A stretch of 64,000 nucleotides of DNA, taken from the NCBI RefSeq assembly GCF_004798865.1, contig NW_025335317.1:25012092-25076091 (forward strand), written 5' to 3'. Below are positions 53,336-64,000 of this stretch, in pieces. Positions within the stretch are counted from its first letter, which is position 1; each line of letters opens with the position of its first letter. Made by a program: the position numbers and the translations under genes. Source of the DNA: Varanus komodoensis. Lineage: Eukaryota > Chordata > Lepidosauria > Squamata > Varanidae. A model generated the notes under the pieces. That model was not told the origin of the DNA. It did no database searches and saw only the letters and a program-made list of their open reading frames with translations.

Positions 53336-55494
53336 AACATTGTTTGAAAATTCTTTGAAATATTGAAGCAAATTGAAGGCTACCTCAAAACAATCAGGAA
53401 TGCTATCAGGATTATTAGCGATACAATCCTTAGCCTACTGACAGCACAGTCTAATGGCCTCTGCGCTCAGTGCATATCAGCCTATGGACTAGGAAGTACA
53501 TGTGCATCCAATACGTGGCCCATCTAGATGACACAATGTGGAGGGGGAGGAAGGAGACCGTGATGCTGTTTGGATATGGCACAAGCCATCAGCTTTGCCT
53601 CTTTCCTTTGCTGCCCCCCTGGCACGCTCCTTTCCCTTCTTTCCAAGAGCAGTTTGTGGCATGGCTTGCTCCATGCTGGCTGGGGGGTCGCGGGGGAGGT
53701 GAGGGGCTTGACCTTCAGGGTCACAGCATCAACAATGCCCCAGGACCTTGTAGCTGGGATTCCAAATAATCCTTTATCCCCTATATGACCTGGGGAGTCC
53801 TTAGGATTCTGTCCTGAACTTTTTAAAAAACTGTTCTGTGAAATGCCCAAAGGGGACACTCGCCCTGCCACAATATGCCTGTCCCACACTCCCAGTTCCT
53901 AACTTTGCCAGCTTGAGCAGCAAGGTCTGAAGACACGTCATATTCGCATTTGCTGAACTGGAGACCCCTCTTTCTTAGGGCTCCCAGTTCTGCTCACATT
54001 CAGGTCAGTGACTGTCTCATAATGTCCAAGTAGGGTTTATCTATGATCTGCCAACCTGTCTGTCATGGAAGGCTGAAAGGACACTACAGTGTAGAAGCCA
54101 GACAAGAACTGTATTGCCTCTCTCCAGCAAGAGAAGAGCGGATGCAGGAAAAGGTTAACTCCTGGCTCCACCAGAATACGTGAACCCCATTGCCACTCAG
54201 GGACAAAATGTTCTGTAATACATTATCCGACACAGTTTCAACTCTCAAGCTCTGGATCAGCTGGAGATACTGCTGCTGTCGTTCATTCTCCCATCTGGAT
54301 AGGCATTCATCTAATGCCTCTGTTTATCAGCTGCATCTCTCTATTTTATTATATTTCTCTCCTTCTTGAAACTGTAGTGCCTCCTATTATTATTAATTGT
54401 TGTAGGTAGCTCTTAGTGATTTGAAAGCACCAAAAAGGTAGAATATAAATATACACATTCTTCTAGGAATAAACATATGGAACTGATTCATTTGTTTTCA
54501 GAAAATTTCTATACCACTTTTCATTTTAAAAATTGCAAAGTGGTTTCAAGGTAAATGTAGATAAAATACAACTGAAGGCACAATCGTAGGGCCTCCTGCC
54601 ATCAACTGGGGAACTGTGCATGGGATTGTTTGGCGTCCCACCCCTGAGGACCTGTAACCCCAGTGCTGGAACACCAAAGCCCACCATCACAAGGTGTGAC
54701 AGCAGCAAAGATACCCTCCATATAGCTCACTCCATAGCAGTGGATGTGCAAGGGTCACATGCTTTGAAAATCAGGGCAATGGATTGCACCCGAAAACAGT
54801 AAAGCAATAATGCGTCATTAAAATAACCTGGGGTGGCTGACAAAGCTTTGATAAAACATATGAAAGAAATAAAGAAATCCTAAGAAAGTTGAAAAGAAGC
54901 CATTTCTGTTGCCAAATCACTATAAGCTGTGATTTAGTAGCTCATAGCAAGGTACACTGGGCTTGTGACAACAGCAGCTGATTTTCTGGTATCATAAAAA
55001 ACTAGCTTATTTACTGTAGCATGAACTGTCATAAACAAGCTCTTGCTACAATAATCAGATGCCTGGGAGTAGAAAGTTCCCTCTCAACGCTGTGTTTTCT
55101 TCATGAACTAAATGTGTAGGTGGAAAATGGGGGACATTTCCACCAAAGAATTGGTGCCCGTCCTTCCCTGCAAAGCTCCTCAGGTCATTGTTAACCTGCC
55201 CCCCCACCCACCCACACGCACACAGAGGCATGCGCACACACACACACACTGTAGCCAGGCTCTGCGCAACAAGCCCAGCAAGCAGCAGTGAGCCCAGTGA
55301 AGGGGCACATGGTCAAACTGGTAAGCAGGAAACTGGCAAGTACCATTCCTTCTTTTAAAAAAGAATGAAGTGTATTAATCACAGAAAATATCGTAAGAGT
55401 GTATCGGGAAACAACTAATGAATCTTCTTATATCTCAATTTCCAGTACTAATAACCGTTAAAATGACCCTGTAATGCAGGCTATGTGCATTTTC
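53336..55494. other. Non-coding DNA, no recognised gene
   Basis: No gene is recognised. ggattgcacccgaaaacag near 54783 resembles ggattgcacctgaaaatgg near 16221, suggesting a minor dispersed repeat. A C-rich to (CA)n patch lies at 55198-55250. Confidence 0.45.
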
Positions 55495-55679
55495 CTTTGG
55501 GGTCAGTCCAGAAACTGCAGCCGTGGTAGCAAAATGCAGCCACTGACTCGAGCATCTTTTCAACAGCATGTAACACCGCTGCTGAAAGAACCGCATGGCT
55601 GCCAATATGCTACCAGGACAAGTTCACAATCTGTTCATATAATATAGAAATATATATAATATTACTATCCCTCCTTTTT
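55495..55679 (+). mobile_element. L2 LINE fragment, first half of a split copy
   Basis: About 55495-55640 reads, with slips, L2 RT-end blocks equivalent to LVQNAAARLL and THVTPLLKELHWLPICYRxKFK (seen as QNAATD, then TAAERTAWLPICYQDKF). It breaks off at an AT-rich junction followed by an inverted MIR-like SINE, and resumes at 55886. Confidence 0.72.
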
Positions 55680-55885
55680 TCTTTTCAAGGAACACAAGGT
55701 GGCTTACATCATTCTCCTCCTCTTCTCAGTTTTATCCTCACAAGAACAATCCTGTGAGGTAGGTTGGGCTGAGATTCTGTGACTGCTCCAAAGTCACCTG
55801 GTGGGTCCCACAGATGAGTGGGGACTAGAACCCAGGTCTCTTGAGCCCCAGTCCTGCACTCTTAACCAGTGCATCGCACGGTTTT
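55680..55885 (-). mobile_element. MIR-like SINE inserted in an L2
   Basis: On the minus strand the element reads from the tRNA-like head (gggttctagtccccactcat near 55820-55845) through tgactttggagcagtcac and cccaacctacctcacagg to aagccaccttgtgttcc. It is the most complete of the three MIR-like copies in the window. Because L2 coding stops and resumes on either side, it inserted after the L2. Confidence 0.82.
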
Positions 55886-56045
55886 GTTCAAGCTCTCAAC
55901 AACTTGTGATGAGGCTACCTCAAGGTCCGTTTGAACATCTCTGCTCCTGCCAGGTCACCGCTGCCCTCAGGAGGGGCACTCTTGGTGGTACCACGTGCTC
56001 CAGAGTCCTGCCTATGGTATCAAGGCCAGCACTTTGAGCGTTGCA
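55886..56045 (+). mobile_element. L2 LINE fragment, second half of the split copy
   Basis: Translation in one frame gives QALNNL..GYLKVRLNISAPARSPLPSGGALLVVPRAPESC, matching the L2 pattern KALNxLGPGYLxxRLxxxxPARSLRSxxGxLLVVP. It directly continues the 55495-55640 block. The L2 3' end is missing. Confidence 0.75.
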
Positions 56046-59000
56046 ACTTCTGTCCTGTGCAACAGCATCCCCTTTAATATTAGGCAGTCACTGACAGTGT
56101 GCAGTTTAGGGGCCTGCGTATCACATTACAGATCTTCAGAGTCCACTGGGTGAATAAGTATACCAAACACACTCCTTGTTCCCTGGGGCATACTTGTCAT
56201 GCATCTTATTGAGGCAAACCCTGGAAATGTGAGTGCTGACACCAAGTTTTCAGTTTGCTCATCATCACTGATACAGTTTTGAAAGTTCGATCGGTCTCTT
56301 TCAATAGGTGAATCACTGAGTAAGTGTTCAGAAATAGCAGAAATCGTTACACTGATGGAGTCTCTACATAGAAGTGTGGTGAATACTTTCAAGTAATGCC
56401 ACGGATGCATTTTATCATGTGTTACAATAATAATTGTGCACATATAAAACTGAACAGAATGTTGCTTTAAACACAACTAGAAAAGCATAGCAATTCAGGC
56501 TTTGTCTGTCATTGATTGAATTTCAATAATTTAATTATTAAACATAAAGTTTAAAAGCGAGAATTGACACTGGAGGTAGAGCTTGTCTTCAAATGCCTCT
56601 AGAATCTATTTCAGACCTGCAATGGTTTCCAAGATCCCTCTCGCTACATTGCCTCTTCCCCTGAATTGCAGAAGCAGTGAAGAAGGTCCAAGATGAACCA
56701 CCACAGTACGATTAGCGTGTTATGCATCCCCTTTTACAGAGGACAGTCCTCTCTTTGAAGGGCTATTCAGTCCAAGCCTAGTATATTTGCAAAGAACCAT
56801 CATAAGGAAGAGCTGGGTCTTGAGGTTGGACATCCTCATAGCCACGTTACCTGGTCAGTCTTCCATGCTATAGCAAGGTGCACAGTATTTATATTTAATT
56901 TGCAGTAGTTATTTCTAAATGTGTGCGTATAGATCAGAAAAAGAGCAAGTACATTCATGTTTCTGCTAAGCACTGCACCCAACCCCCCTCCCCCTTTGTG
57001 TGATGCATGCCCTCTGCTTTAAAAACTCAAATTTAGCCACCTGGTAGCATCTCACACCTGAACAATGCCTCACATGTCTGCAGGAACATGCACAGATTAG
57101 GTATTAGCTTCTATAAGGTTCTATGATTCCTTGCATTTTTTGATGCATATTTCCTTGGAAATATACACTGGTGACAGTCCTGCCACCAGTCCTACAAAGC
57201 TCTTCTCCCATTCTTGAACTTGAGTTGATGAAGGAGAAAAGAGGAATCTTCTTGGCAGGCCAGGTTGTATGGAGATGAGGCTTCAGCAATTGGAAATGAT
57301 TTAACTTAAGCAACAGATTAATTTCAGGCATCTTCTGGATATCTTCCAAATGTTTTCCAAACTGGTCATGAAGGCAGTTCCCTTTTACTGTTTGTTGGCA
57401 TTTGGCAACTCGGATTTCTGAATGACTGCATTCAGACAACATGCTGCAGTTTGTCTTGTGCTATTTTCCCTGGAATGAGCCACTGTGCCTGCAAGTGTCA
57501 TGCTGCAAATGCAACCCCCATTCAAGGGCATGTGAACCCCATGAGTGTAAACAGTCTTCACATAACCCCAAAACAGATCATGTGCTATGTAAGTGTCCTT
57601 TAAACCTCGCGTAATCTACATTCTCTGAGTTTGCAAGATATGACAACAAGCAAGCAAAGATTGGATATTCCAAGCGGCAGCTACGCACACCCCATGATAG
57701 CCTGCTGTGTTATTCTGAGAGTTCGAGGTAGAAATCTTGGTGCAGCTCTCCTCTTGCAGTTCTATTCTGTTTCTTTCTTTTTTTTACTTAAACAGATGTA
57801 AATGGCCTTGTTATGTAATTATCATAATGCAGAAAGAGCAGTCTTTCAAGAGAATCGCAACTAAGAGTATGAAACTACCACAAGCCTATTTATAAATTAT
57901 ATTTTATATCCATTGTGACTTCATAAATTATCAGAGGCACATTTCAAACTGAAAGCATTTTAGAAAGCCATCATAATAATGCAAAGTGCTTTAGCGACGT
58001 GCTAGACATCTTTGTCTTTTTCATCTGTCATCTGATTATCAGAACAGCACAATTCTCACTTGTCCAACAGGTGGTCTAGGAATCTTTTTACATTCCTCAA
58101 CATGCCTAAGCATTTGCAAACTCTTTCCAAAGTACATTGGCATTTGCCGGCACCCTCAGCTGTGCTACCATTAAAACACATTGTTCAGATTATGGTTCAT
58201 GAATGTTAAAATCTCACCCGACAGTCCAGCTGTGCCCATCGGATAAACAAACACTGCTTGCATGGGACTGTTAGCCATACAATATATCAGCAGCTGCTGC
58301 ACATTGAAAAAGCCTTTCCATCCCTGCTCTGCACACAAAGCAGGTTGCGAAAGGAAGTTGTAGCACCAGTCAGTGTCCTTCTGGAAGTGACACTCCCATT
58401 ACAAAATCCTCCAAGCTCATTTATTTTTGAAACTGCAGATTTTACCAGATGTGCAGTTATTGTACAGCAGTGAGACCATGGCCAATTACAGAAGCCTAAA
58501 GAGCTGCTATTCTGTTTGAGAAGCACCACTTTTTGGAACACTGATTCTCTACTGTTTAGGCCCTTTATCTATATACTTTAGTGGGTTTGTTTTTTAATTC
58601 CTGTTTCTTATAAAATGATTTTTTTAATGCTTAACACTTTGATACAGTGATATAAAACATGCAAAGACTGACACACATGCAAGAGAGAAGGAATCCATGA
58701 ATTTAAAATTAAAATCAAATTCCAATACCCACAATTTTTTCTACATCTTTCAAATATCCTATTTTTACATCTGGTGGAGGCGGGGGGGTGTGCAAGGAAG
58801 AACAACTGCATAACTTGTTCATGCTGATATGCCTCATTTTTTGAAGTCTGAAAAACTAGCAGATTTTGACATTTCATAATAGCTCACCAGCAGCGAGAAT
58901 GCCAATTCTAACAGGATTCCTGGCATCCTCTTTATCAAACCAGTATTTTACCAAGTAATAACTTAACACAACATGCATTTTTCATCAGGGAAGCTGTGTT

Positions 59001-59514
59001 AATTTCTTGCAGCAAAATAAATAAACAAATCACCTTAAAAAGGAATCAGGGAACTGTTGTATACCCAAGAGTCAAATTCTCTGTTTCAGAGAGTTCAGTA
59101 GGACTAAAGGTAAAGCATGAGACAGTGGTATTCTAGTGTGCGACACAACTAAAGGCAAAGGGGGCAGAGCTAATGGTAAGAGGTTGGGCCAAAAGCACCA
59201 AAACCTCTAGCCTAAGGGTGCAACCTTATTCATGTCCTACAGCAGTCAGCTGCAGCAAGCTGGAATTGTAGGGCCTTTTCTACCTAAACATACATAGGAT
59301 TGCAGCCTGTATTTCCAAGCTAGTGGACAGATTCAAGAAGACTCTGCTTCCAAACAAACTTCCAATTTTTACTCAAACAAAGCTTCCTCTACACTACAGA
59401 CCTCTCAGACTGTGGCCACTCTTTCCCCAGCCCAGAAGAAGCAGATGCTTCCTGTTCCTTCCAGGGAACACATCCATTCAGTTCTTTCATATTTGTACAT
59501 TCTAAAGCTCTTAG
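56046..59514. other. Non-coding DNA, possible conserved element
   Basis: No gene or clear repeat apart from a MITE-like stub at 59215-59310 (ends gggtgcaaccttattcatg and the complement of acatacataggattgcagcc). The block at about 57800-58060 is AT-rich, repeat-free and contains tcataaattatcag, cataataatgcaaag and catctgattatcag. It is a candidate conserved non-coding element. Confidence 0.42.
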
Positions 59515-59715
59515 TAAAGCTTTTTCCTAGAAGCAAAAATGCCAAAACTGAGGATGTCATACTTCAGACACATCATGAGAAGGCAGGGCTCAGCAGAGAA
59601 GACAATCATGTTATAGAAAGTTGAAGGCTGAAAAAGAAAAGACCAATAAGAGACAGAGCAAACAAAAAACATCAGGGGATTTGAGCAGCTTAGAAGCTTG
59701 AGGAATGGCTATAAC
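59515..59715 (+). mobile_element. Decayed RTE/Bov-B-like LINE 3' fragment
   Basis: Blocks match the 20.9 and 37.1 kb relics: actgaggatgtcatacttca, then gacacatcatgagaaggcag, then agagaagacaatcatgttat (LSYFRHIMRRQ..EKTIML-like). It has no tail and is replaced by another LINE fragment at about 59720. Confidence 0.65.
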
Positions 59716-59724
59716 TGGGACCAG

Positions 59725-60220
59725 TCAGCTTAGAAAAAAGGCAAGTAAAGGAAAAACGATAGAGGTGTTCAAAATAATGCATAGTGTGGAGAAAGTAGAG
59801 AGGGAGACAATTTCTCCCTCTCCCATGAACTCAGACCTAGAGTCATTCCATGAAGCTGATTGGTGGAAGGTTTAGGACAAGATAAAAGGAAGTACTTCTT
59901 CACACAACATACAGTTAAACTATGGAATTTGCTGTCATGGGAAGTGGTGATGGCCACCAATCTGGATGGCTTTACAAAGGGATTGGACGATTCATGAAGG
60001 AGGCGGCTCTTGGTGGCTGCTAGCCTTGCTGGCTATGTACAATGTCATCAATCCGAAGTGGCCTGCCTGCATAGACCTGTTGCTGAGGAGCGTGGGCAGG
60101 AGGAGGTCTTGCCCCCATCCCGCTTGAGCGATCCTGTGGGCAGCTGGCTTGCCAACCTGTGTACAGAGTGCTGGCCTAGATGGACCTTGGGTCTGATCCA
60201 GCATGGCTTTCCTCACATTT
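59725..60220 (+). mobile_element. CR1/L3-like LINE 3' end
   Basis: Translation across frames gives VFKIMHSVEKVDRETISPS and DKRKYFFTQHTVKLWNLL-type blocks, the CR1/L3 C-terminal pattern. A long 3' UTR follows, ending in gagtgctggcctagatggac, cttgggtctgatccagcatg and gctttcctca. This 3' UTR ending is common in squamate repeats; the exact clade is uncertain between CR1 and L3. Frames are broken. Confidence 0.72.
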
Positions 60221-61219
60221 TTATTCCCTAATCTGATACTTTCTTGCAAATGGGGGTTGCCCACAGCAACAAGAAACCATTATTTCACACAGAAATAATA
60301 GAATGTCATGAGGAAACAGCATCTTCCTGCCAGTCTGCAAATACTTCAGAAAAACACAGTTATTACTCATATTGCTGTATAGCCAAATAAAGCATAAATA
60401 GGACTGCTACACCTAAGACTTATACTTGCAAATTGTCCTACTGAATCCTCTGGGTGTATTTTATCAGCAACTGGTTTTGAAGATTGCAGTCACACTTCTG
60501 AAGTAAAAAAATACTTAAGATGTTAGAATGTATAGATTCAGAGTATAGTGTGTTTGTTAAAGTTTTTTAAAGGAGGATGTCATTTACCTGGCAGCCTGAA
60601 ATACATGTAGAGACCCATTTTATCCTGATGGCTTATCGGTTGTAAACTAAGCCACTTCCTCCTGCTGCTCCTCTCCCTCTACTCTTTCTTTCTTACATAT
60701 CTGAACCAGCAACTAAATGAAGTGCTCTAGGCAGTCCACAAATCCCAATTTAAAATCTTAAGATACAGCAACATAGTAAAACTTAATACCAAAAAAAGAG
60801 TTAAAAACAGAATAAAACCAAAGTAAGATCCAAGATAAAAGCCAGCTGCAGTGCAAAAACTAATCTAATTTCTCAGAATAAAAAAGCTTGGGAATTTTTT
60901 ATTTTTATTTTTTAGTGAGCCTTTTTGCAGGAGAACATTCCACAATCTTGATGTTACCACTGAAAAGACCCTATACCTTCAAATCATGCAACAGAGGCAT
61001 GTGGGGAATGGCCTCTGAAGATTATTTTAGTCTTAGAATTAAGGTTAGAATTTAGTATTAAGGTCAATGTTAGAATTATTTTAGGATTAGGGCAACTGTA
61101 TGAAATCATTTTCCTTCTATTGCTGTTTGCTTATAAATTTCTACTTTTAAAAAACAGGCTCCTTAGATCATGATATGGCCTTCCAGTTCCACTTATGTTA
61201 GTAAATAGCAGTTTCAGCA
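60221..61219. other. Non-coding DNA with an unclassified relic
   Basis: About 60690-60980 (A-rich, then gcctttttgcaggagaacat and tccacaatcttgatgttacc) has the feel of an old interspersed repeat that I cannot name. No gene is recognised. Confidence 0.4.
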
Positions 61220-61565
61220 AGTTTTTTAAAGCATGGAAAACAGGGAATTATTTCAGACCTGTTTAGCCTTGAGAAAAGAAAACTACAAGGTGACATGATT
61301 GCTCTCTACAGGTATCTCAGAGGCTGTCACAAAGAAGAAGGAAATGACTTCTTCTCACTCATCCAAGAGTGTAGGCCACGGAACAATGAACTGAAACCAC
61401 AGTACACCAGGTGCAGGCTAGACATACGGAAGTACATACTAACGGTCAGAACAATACAACAGTGGACCTAGTTGCCAAGAGAGGGTGTGTTCTTCCACAC
61501 CAGAGTCATTCAGGAAGAAGCTAGACAATTGTCTGAGTGGGATGGTGTAACTATTCTTTTGAGAA
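61220..61565 (+). mobile_element. CR1 LINE 3' fragment
   Basis: The CR1 ORF2 C-terminal pattern is read on the plus strand: FSLEKRKLQGDMIALYRYLR, then GCHKEEGNDFFSLIQE, then NNELKPQYTRCRLDIRKYILTVRTIQQWT, then a stop, LPREGVFFHTRVIQEEARQ. It lines up with the ending of the 43.4 kb CR1 (FSLEKRRLRGDMLVTYRYVRG) but is much more diverged. The 3' tail is lost. Confidence 0.82.
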
Positions 61566-62983
61566 AAAGAAAACTGTTCCTACCTACATATTCGTGTTAT
61601 TCTGATATAACACAGTGCCACCTAGAGGTTACATTGCAGAAAAGCAGGAGAGGATATGCTTCTCATAATAGCTCTCAGATCTCAGTTGTGACAAAACAGA
61701 AAATAAGTACAAAGGATTAACACTGCTATGTGGAAAAGTCTGTAAGTCAATTCTGCTCCCTCCTCCCCCACAAATCCTTTTGATCTTTTAGAAGGAGATG
61801 CCTTTGCTCTTTCTGAAAGAAGCATAACAATGGTCACTGGATTTAAAGAACTTTTAGGAGCATGTGTAGGCCACCACACACCATGTACCACTGATTCCTA
61901 AAAAGTTCAGAAGATGAGCTAGAGGAACTAATGGACTTCTAAAGATGCATTGCACAAAGGACCTCCTCATCTCATATGAACTAGCCTATTGAGAGTTGTG
62001 AGATTGTCTTTGGAGGCTTTCTTAGACATCCTATGATCAGAAGGACTTTCAGCTGGTGGAAACATGAGACAGGACTATTTCTCTGGCAGGAGCTCAATTA
62101 TGGGGTGAGACCATAGGTCTTCAGTGGCACTGAAGCAGACAGTAAAAACATGTTTACATTGTGTGGCTTTTAATGGTTTTTAATATATGACTGAATACTA
62201 TACCTGGCTTGCCATAGGAAAAAGACCTTTCTCCTATCTGAAGATGCACAGCACTGCACTCTAAACTGTTGTTCCCTACAATGCTCTGTTCTGTTTTTGT
62301 TTTTATGTGAACTGTTCTGGAGGCCCTTACAAGGGCTGGAAATCAGTATATAAATGCTTGTATGAACAAACAGCCATTTAGCACTGTTTTGAAACTATGC
62401 ATTTTCACAAGAGCCCTCCTTGTGCCGGAAGTAAAATGGCATGTTTGATTGGAAAAGTTTTTAATGTCAGAACATTTAAGCTACTTTCTTTCTTCTTTGC
62501 TTCCCCCTCACACAAAACTAAATACAGGCTTAATCATGCCATTGTTCAGCTGTCAATCAATTATGCTGCACTTGCTCTCTTTCTGTCCCTAAAAGCAGCA
62601 CCAACTAGCGTATGAAAACCAAATAAGGGCTGCGCTTAGGAGGAATGAACAACGCAATTATTGTTAGATGAAAACACACATTCCAGCCATTGTCTGCACT
62701 ATCAGTGGAAGGGAAAATGTGGCAGTAAAACTAGCCTGGGAATACAGGTGAACACAGATGAAGTTGGGGGGGGGGGGGGGCGGCGGCATGCATGCTGTGA
62801 GAAGTGGGCTATGCGGCTACTTCAAGTGGTGCGTATGGTTAGCTGACTTGTCAGTCTCTAGTTGCACAAGGCAACCTTCCACAGCTTGGATTCCCCCTGC
62901 CCACCATTTCCTCAAGTTGCATGCCACAGAGCCTCTAATGCTTTGATGCTTCTTTGTAGTAGAAGGTAGATTTTATCATGCCC
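61566..62983. other. Non-coding DNA, possible conserved element
   Basis: The tail-like word cagtgccacctagaggtta near 61612 pairs with 40861-40876. An L2-like stub (gaactgttctggaggccctt and agtatataaatgc) lies near 62305-62365. Block 62395-62620 is repeat-free and contains ttcagctgtcaatcaattat, a PBX/MEIS-type word, so it is a candidate regulatory element. A poly-G run of 15 lies at 62766-62780. Confidence 0.45.
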
Positions 62984-63357
62984 TATCATGTTAGGAAAGG
63001 GATGCAGGTGGCGCGGTGGTTTAAACCGCTGTGCTGCTGGGCTGGTCGATCGAAAGGTCACCGGTTCGAATCTGCACAATGGGGTGAGTTCCCATTGCTC
63101 CGTCCCAGCTCCTGCCAACCTTGCAGTTTGAAAGCATCTAAATGCAAGTGGATAAAAAGGTACCACTTTGGTGGGCAGGTAACAGCGTTCCGTGCACTTC
63201 GGTGTTTAGTCATGCCGGCCACATGACCACGGAGACTGTCTGAGGACAAACGCTGGCTCTCCTGGCTAGGAAACGGAGATGAGCACCGCCCTCTAGAGTC
63301 AGGCATGACTGGACTTCACGTCAAGGGGAAACCTTTACCTTTTTATCATGATAGGAA
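62984..63357 (+). mobile_element. Sauria SINE with 14-bp target duplication
   Basis: The element is 62998-63343, between tatcatgttaggaa (62984-62997) and the same word with one mismatch (63344-63357). The head is a tRNA-like pol III promoter: an A-box-like ggcgcggtggtttaaac near 63009 and a B-box-like ggttcgaatctgc near 63063. The conserved central domain follows (ccagctcctgccaaccttgc, catgccggccacatgaccac, ggaaacggagatgagcaccg). The Bov-B-derived tail reads gactggacttcacgtcaagg then ggaaaccttt. It appears complete, with little divergence. Sauria SINEs are mobilised by Bov-B LINEs, which are present at 39.6 and 41.9 kb. Confidence 0.97.
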
Positions 63358-64000
63358 GGACCACATAGGCAGGGGCCCAAGACCTTTAGAACTGCACCAA
63401 TTGCCATCATCCACCTCAGTACAAGCCTGCTTCTTTGCTCTGGACTCAGTCTTGCAATACTAGGAGACCTTAATACTCCTGCACAGAGGGGGCTACCAGC
63501 ATTTGAAACCGGAAAAAGGACTTTTCTCCATAACCGGCTCATTATGCTCATTGACTCCACAGTCTAAAATAGCCTGACAGCCTGTTATGCAGCCTTCTTG
63601 CCACTGTTATGTGCCTGATTCTGCAGAGACCTGTCCAGGCAATTACAAGCAGGCAACTGCATTTCTACCCTGGGTCACTGTGGACAGCAAGGTTCTGACA
63701 AAGAGAAGAGCAAACAGACCCATTGCTCACATAACAGATGGAGTGCCAGAAAGCTTCCTGATCTGTTGCTTTCTCCAAGCTGATTGAGGCCCCTTACTTT
63801 GTGGGAAAACACAGGAGGGTTTGCTTGAAAAAAGCGGCCTGAATGAGCAATAATGCCTGAATTTGGGGCAAGATAATGTATGAGTTCACAGCTTGCCCTG
63901 GTTTTCTCGAGTGTGTCTGGAGCTCTTGATTCTGCAACCATCTTTCTGGAATGCAACTGCTTTATGTGTGATACCTGTGGCCAGTTTCTGGTGGGATGCA
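63358..64000. other. Non-coding DNA at the window end
   Basis: No gene is recognised. Part of 63361-63560 could be an old LINE relic (complement reads SMIVLEIVRL-like in fragments), but I cannot support a family. Confidence 0.35.

Noticed and set aside
63009-63075. A functional tRNA gene
   Set aside because: The A- and B-box-like words belong to the tRNA-derived head of the Sauria SINE; no cloverleaf with a matched acceptor stem is evident.

Overview
The window looks like non-coding vertebrate nuclear DNA from a squamate reptile, most likely a lizard. The strongest clue is a nearly whole Sauria SINE at 62998-63343, with its tRNA-like head and Bov-B-type tail between target-site duplications; this SINE family is known from squamates. 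Bov-B, CR1, L1, L2 and MIR-like elements side by side fit the same assignment. I found no host protein-coding exon, tRNA, rRNA, CRISPR array or bacterial feature. Nearly all open frames above about 100 residues are LINE remnants or shadows of them. The window is therefore an intergenic or long intronic segment, and its story is one of repeat insertion and decay.

Layout. 1-9.2 kb holds unrecognised AT-rich DNA with a (CCTT)n tract, a MIR-like SINE, a hAT-like MITE, two inverted-repeat elements and a minus-strand L1 remnant. 9.6-11.4 kb is an old minus-strand CR1 whose RT domain is mostly deleted. 14.5-19.5 kb is a LINE cluster: an L2 split by an L1 internal fragment, then two plus-strand L1 insertions of one subfamily, each with its own target-site duplication. 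20.9-31.2 kb has a decayed RTE-type 3' end, a solo LTR set in a purine-rich degenerate repeat, several hAT-like MITEs, a large inverted-repeat element, simple repeats and a G-rich/GA tract. 31-41.9 kb is mostly featureless, with a second RTE-type relic, a short Bov-B copy with a 9-bp duplication and a palindromic MITE-like element.

The most structured part is 41.9-49.15 kb: a near-full-length minus-strand Bov-B interrupted by a near-full-length minus-strand CR1 of about 4.5 kb. The CR1 keeps a GC-rich 5' UTR, an ORF1 with zinc-finger-like and esterase-like parts, an endonuclease, an RT and its 3' tail. 49.2-64 kb holds L2 3' ends (one split by a MIR-like SINE), decayed RTE, CR1/L3-like and CR1 3' ends, and the Sauria SINE.

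Several unannotated AT-rich blocks (near 12.0, 17.0, 30.2, 57.9 and 62.5 kb) are free of recognisable repeats and rich in homeodomain- or octamer-like words. They are the best places to look for conserved regulatory elements, but that is only inference from one sequence. I did not find a new biological system. Assignments rest on reading translations and remembered family consensus features, without database searches, and repeat edges without a stated duplication are approximate.
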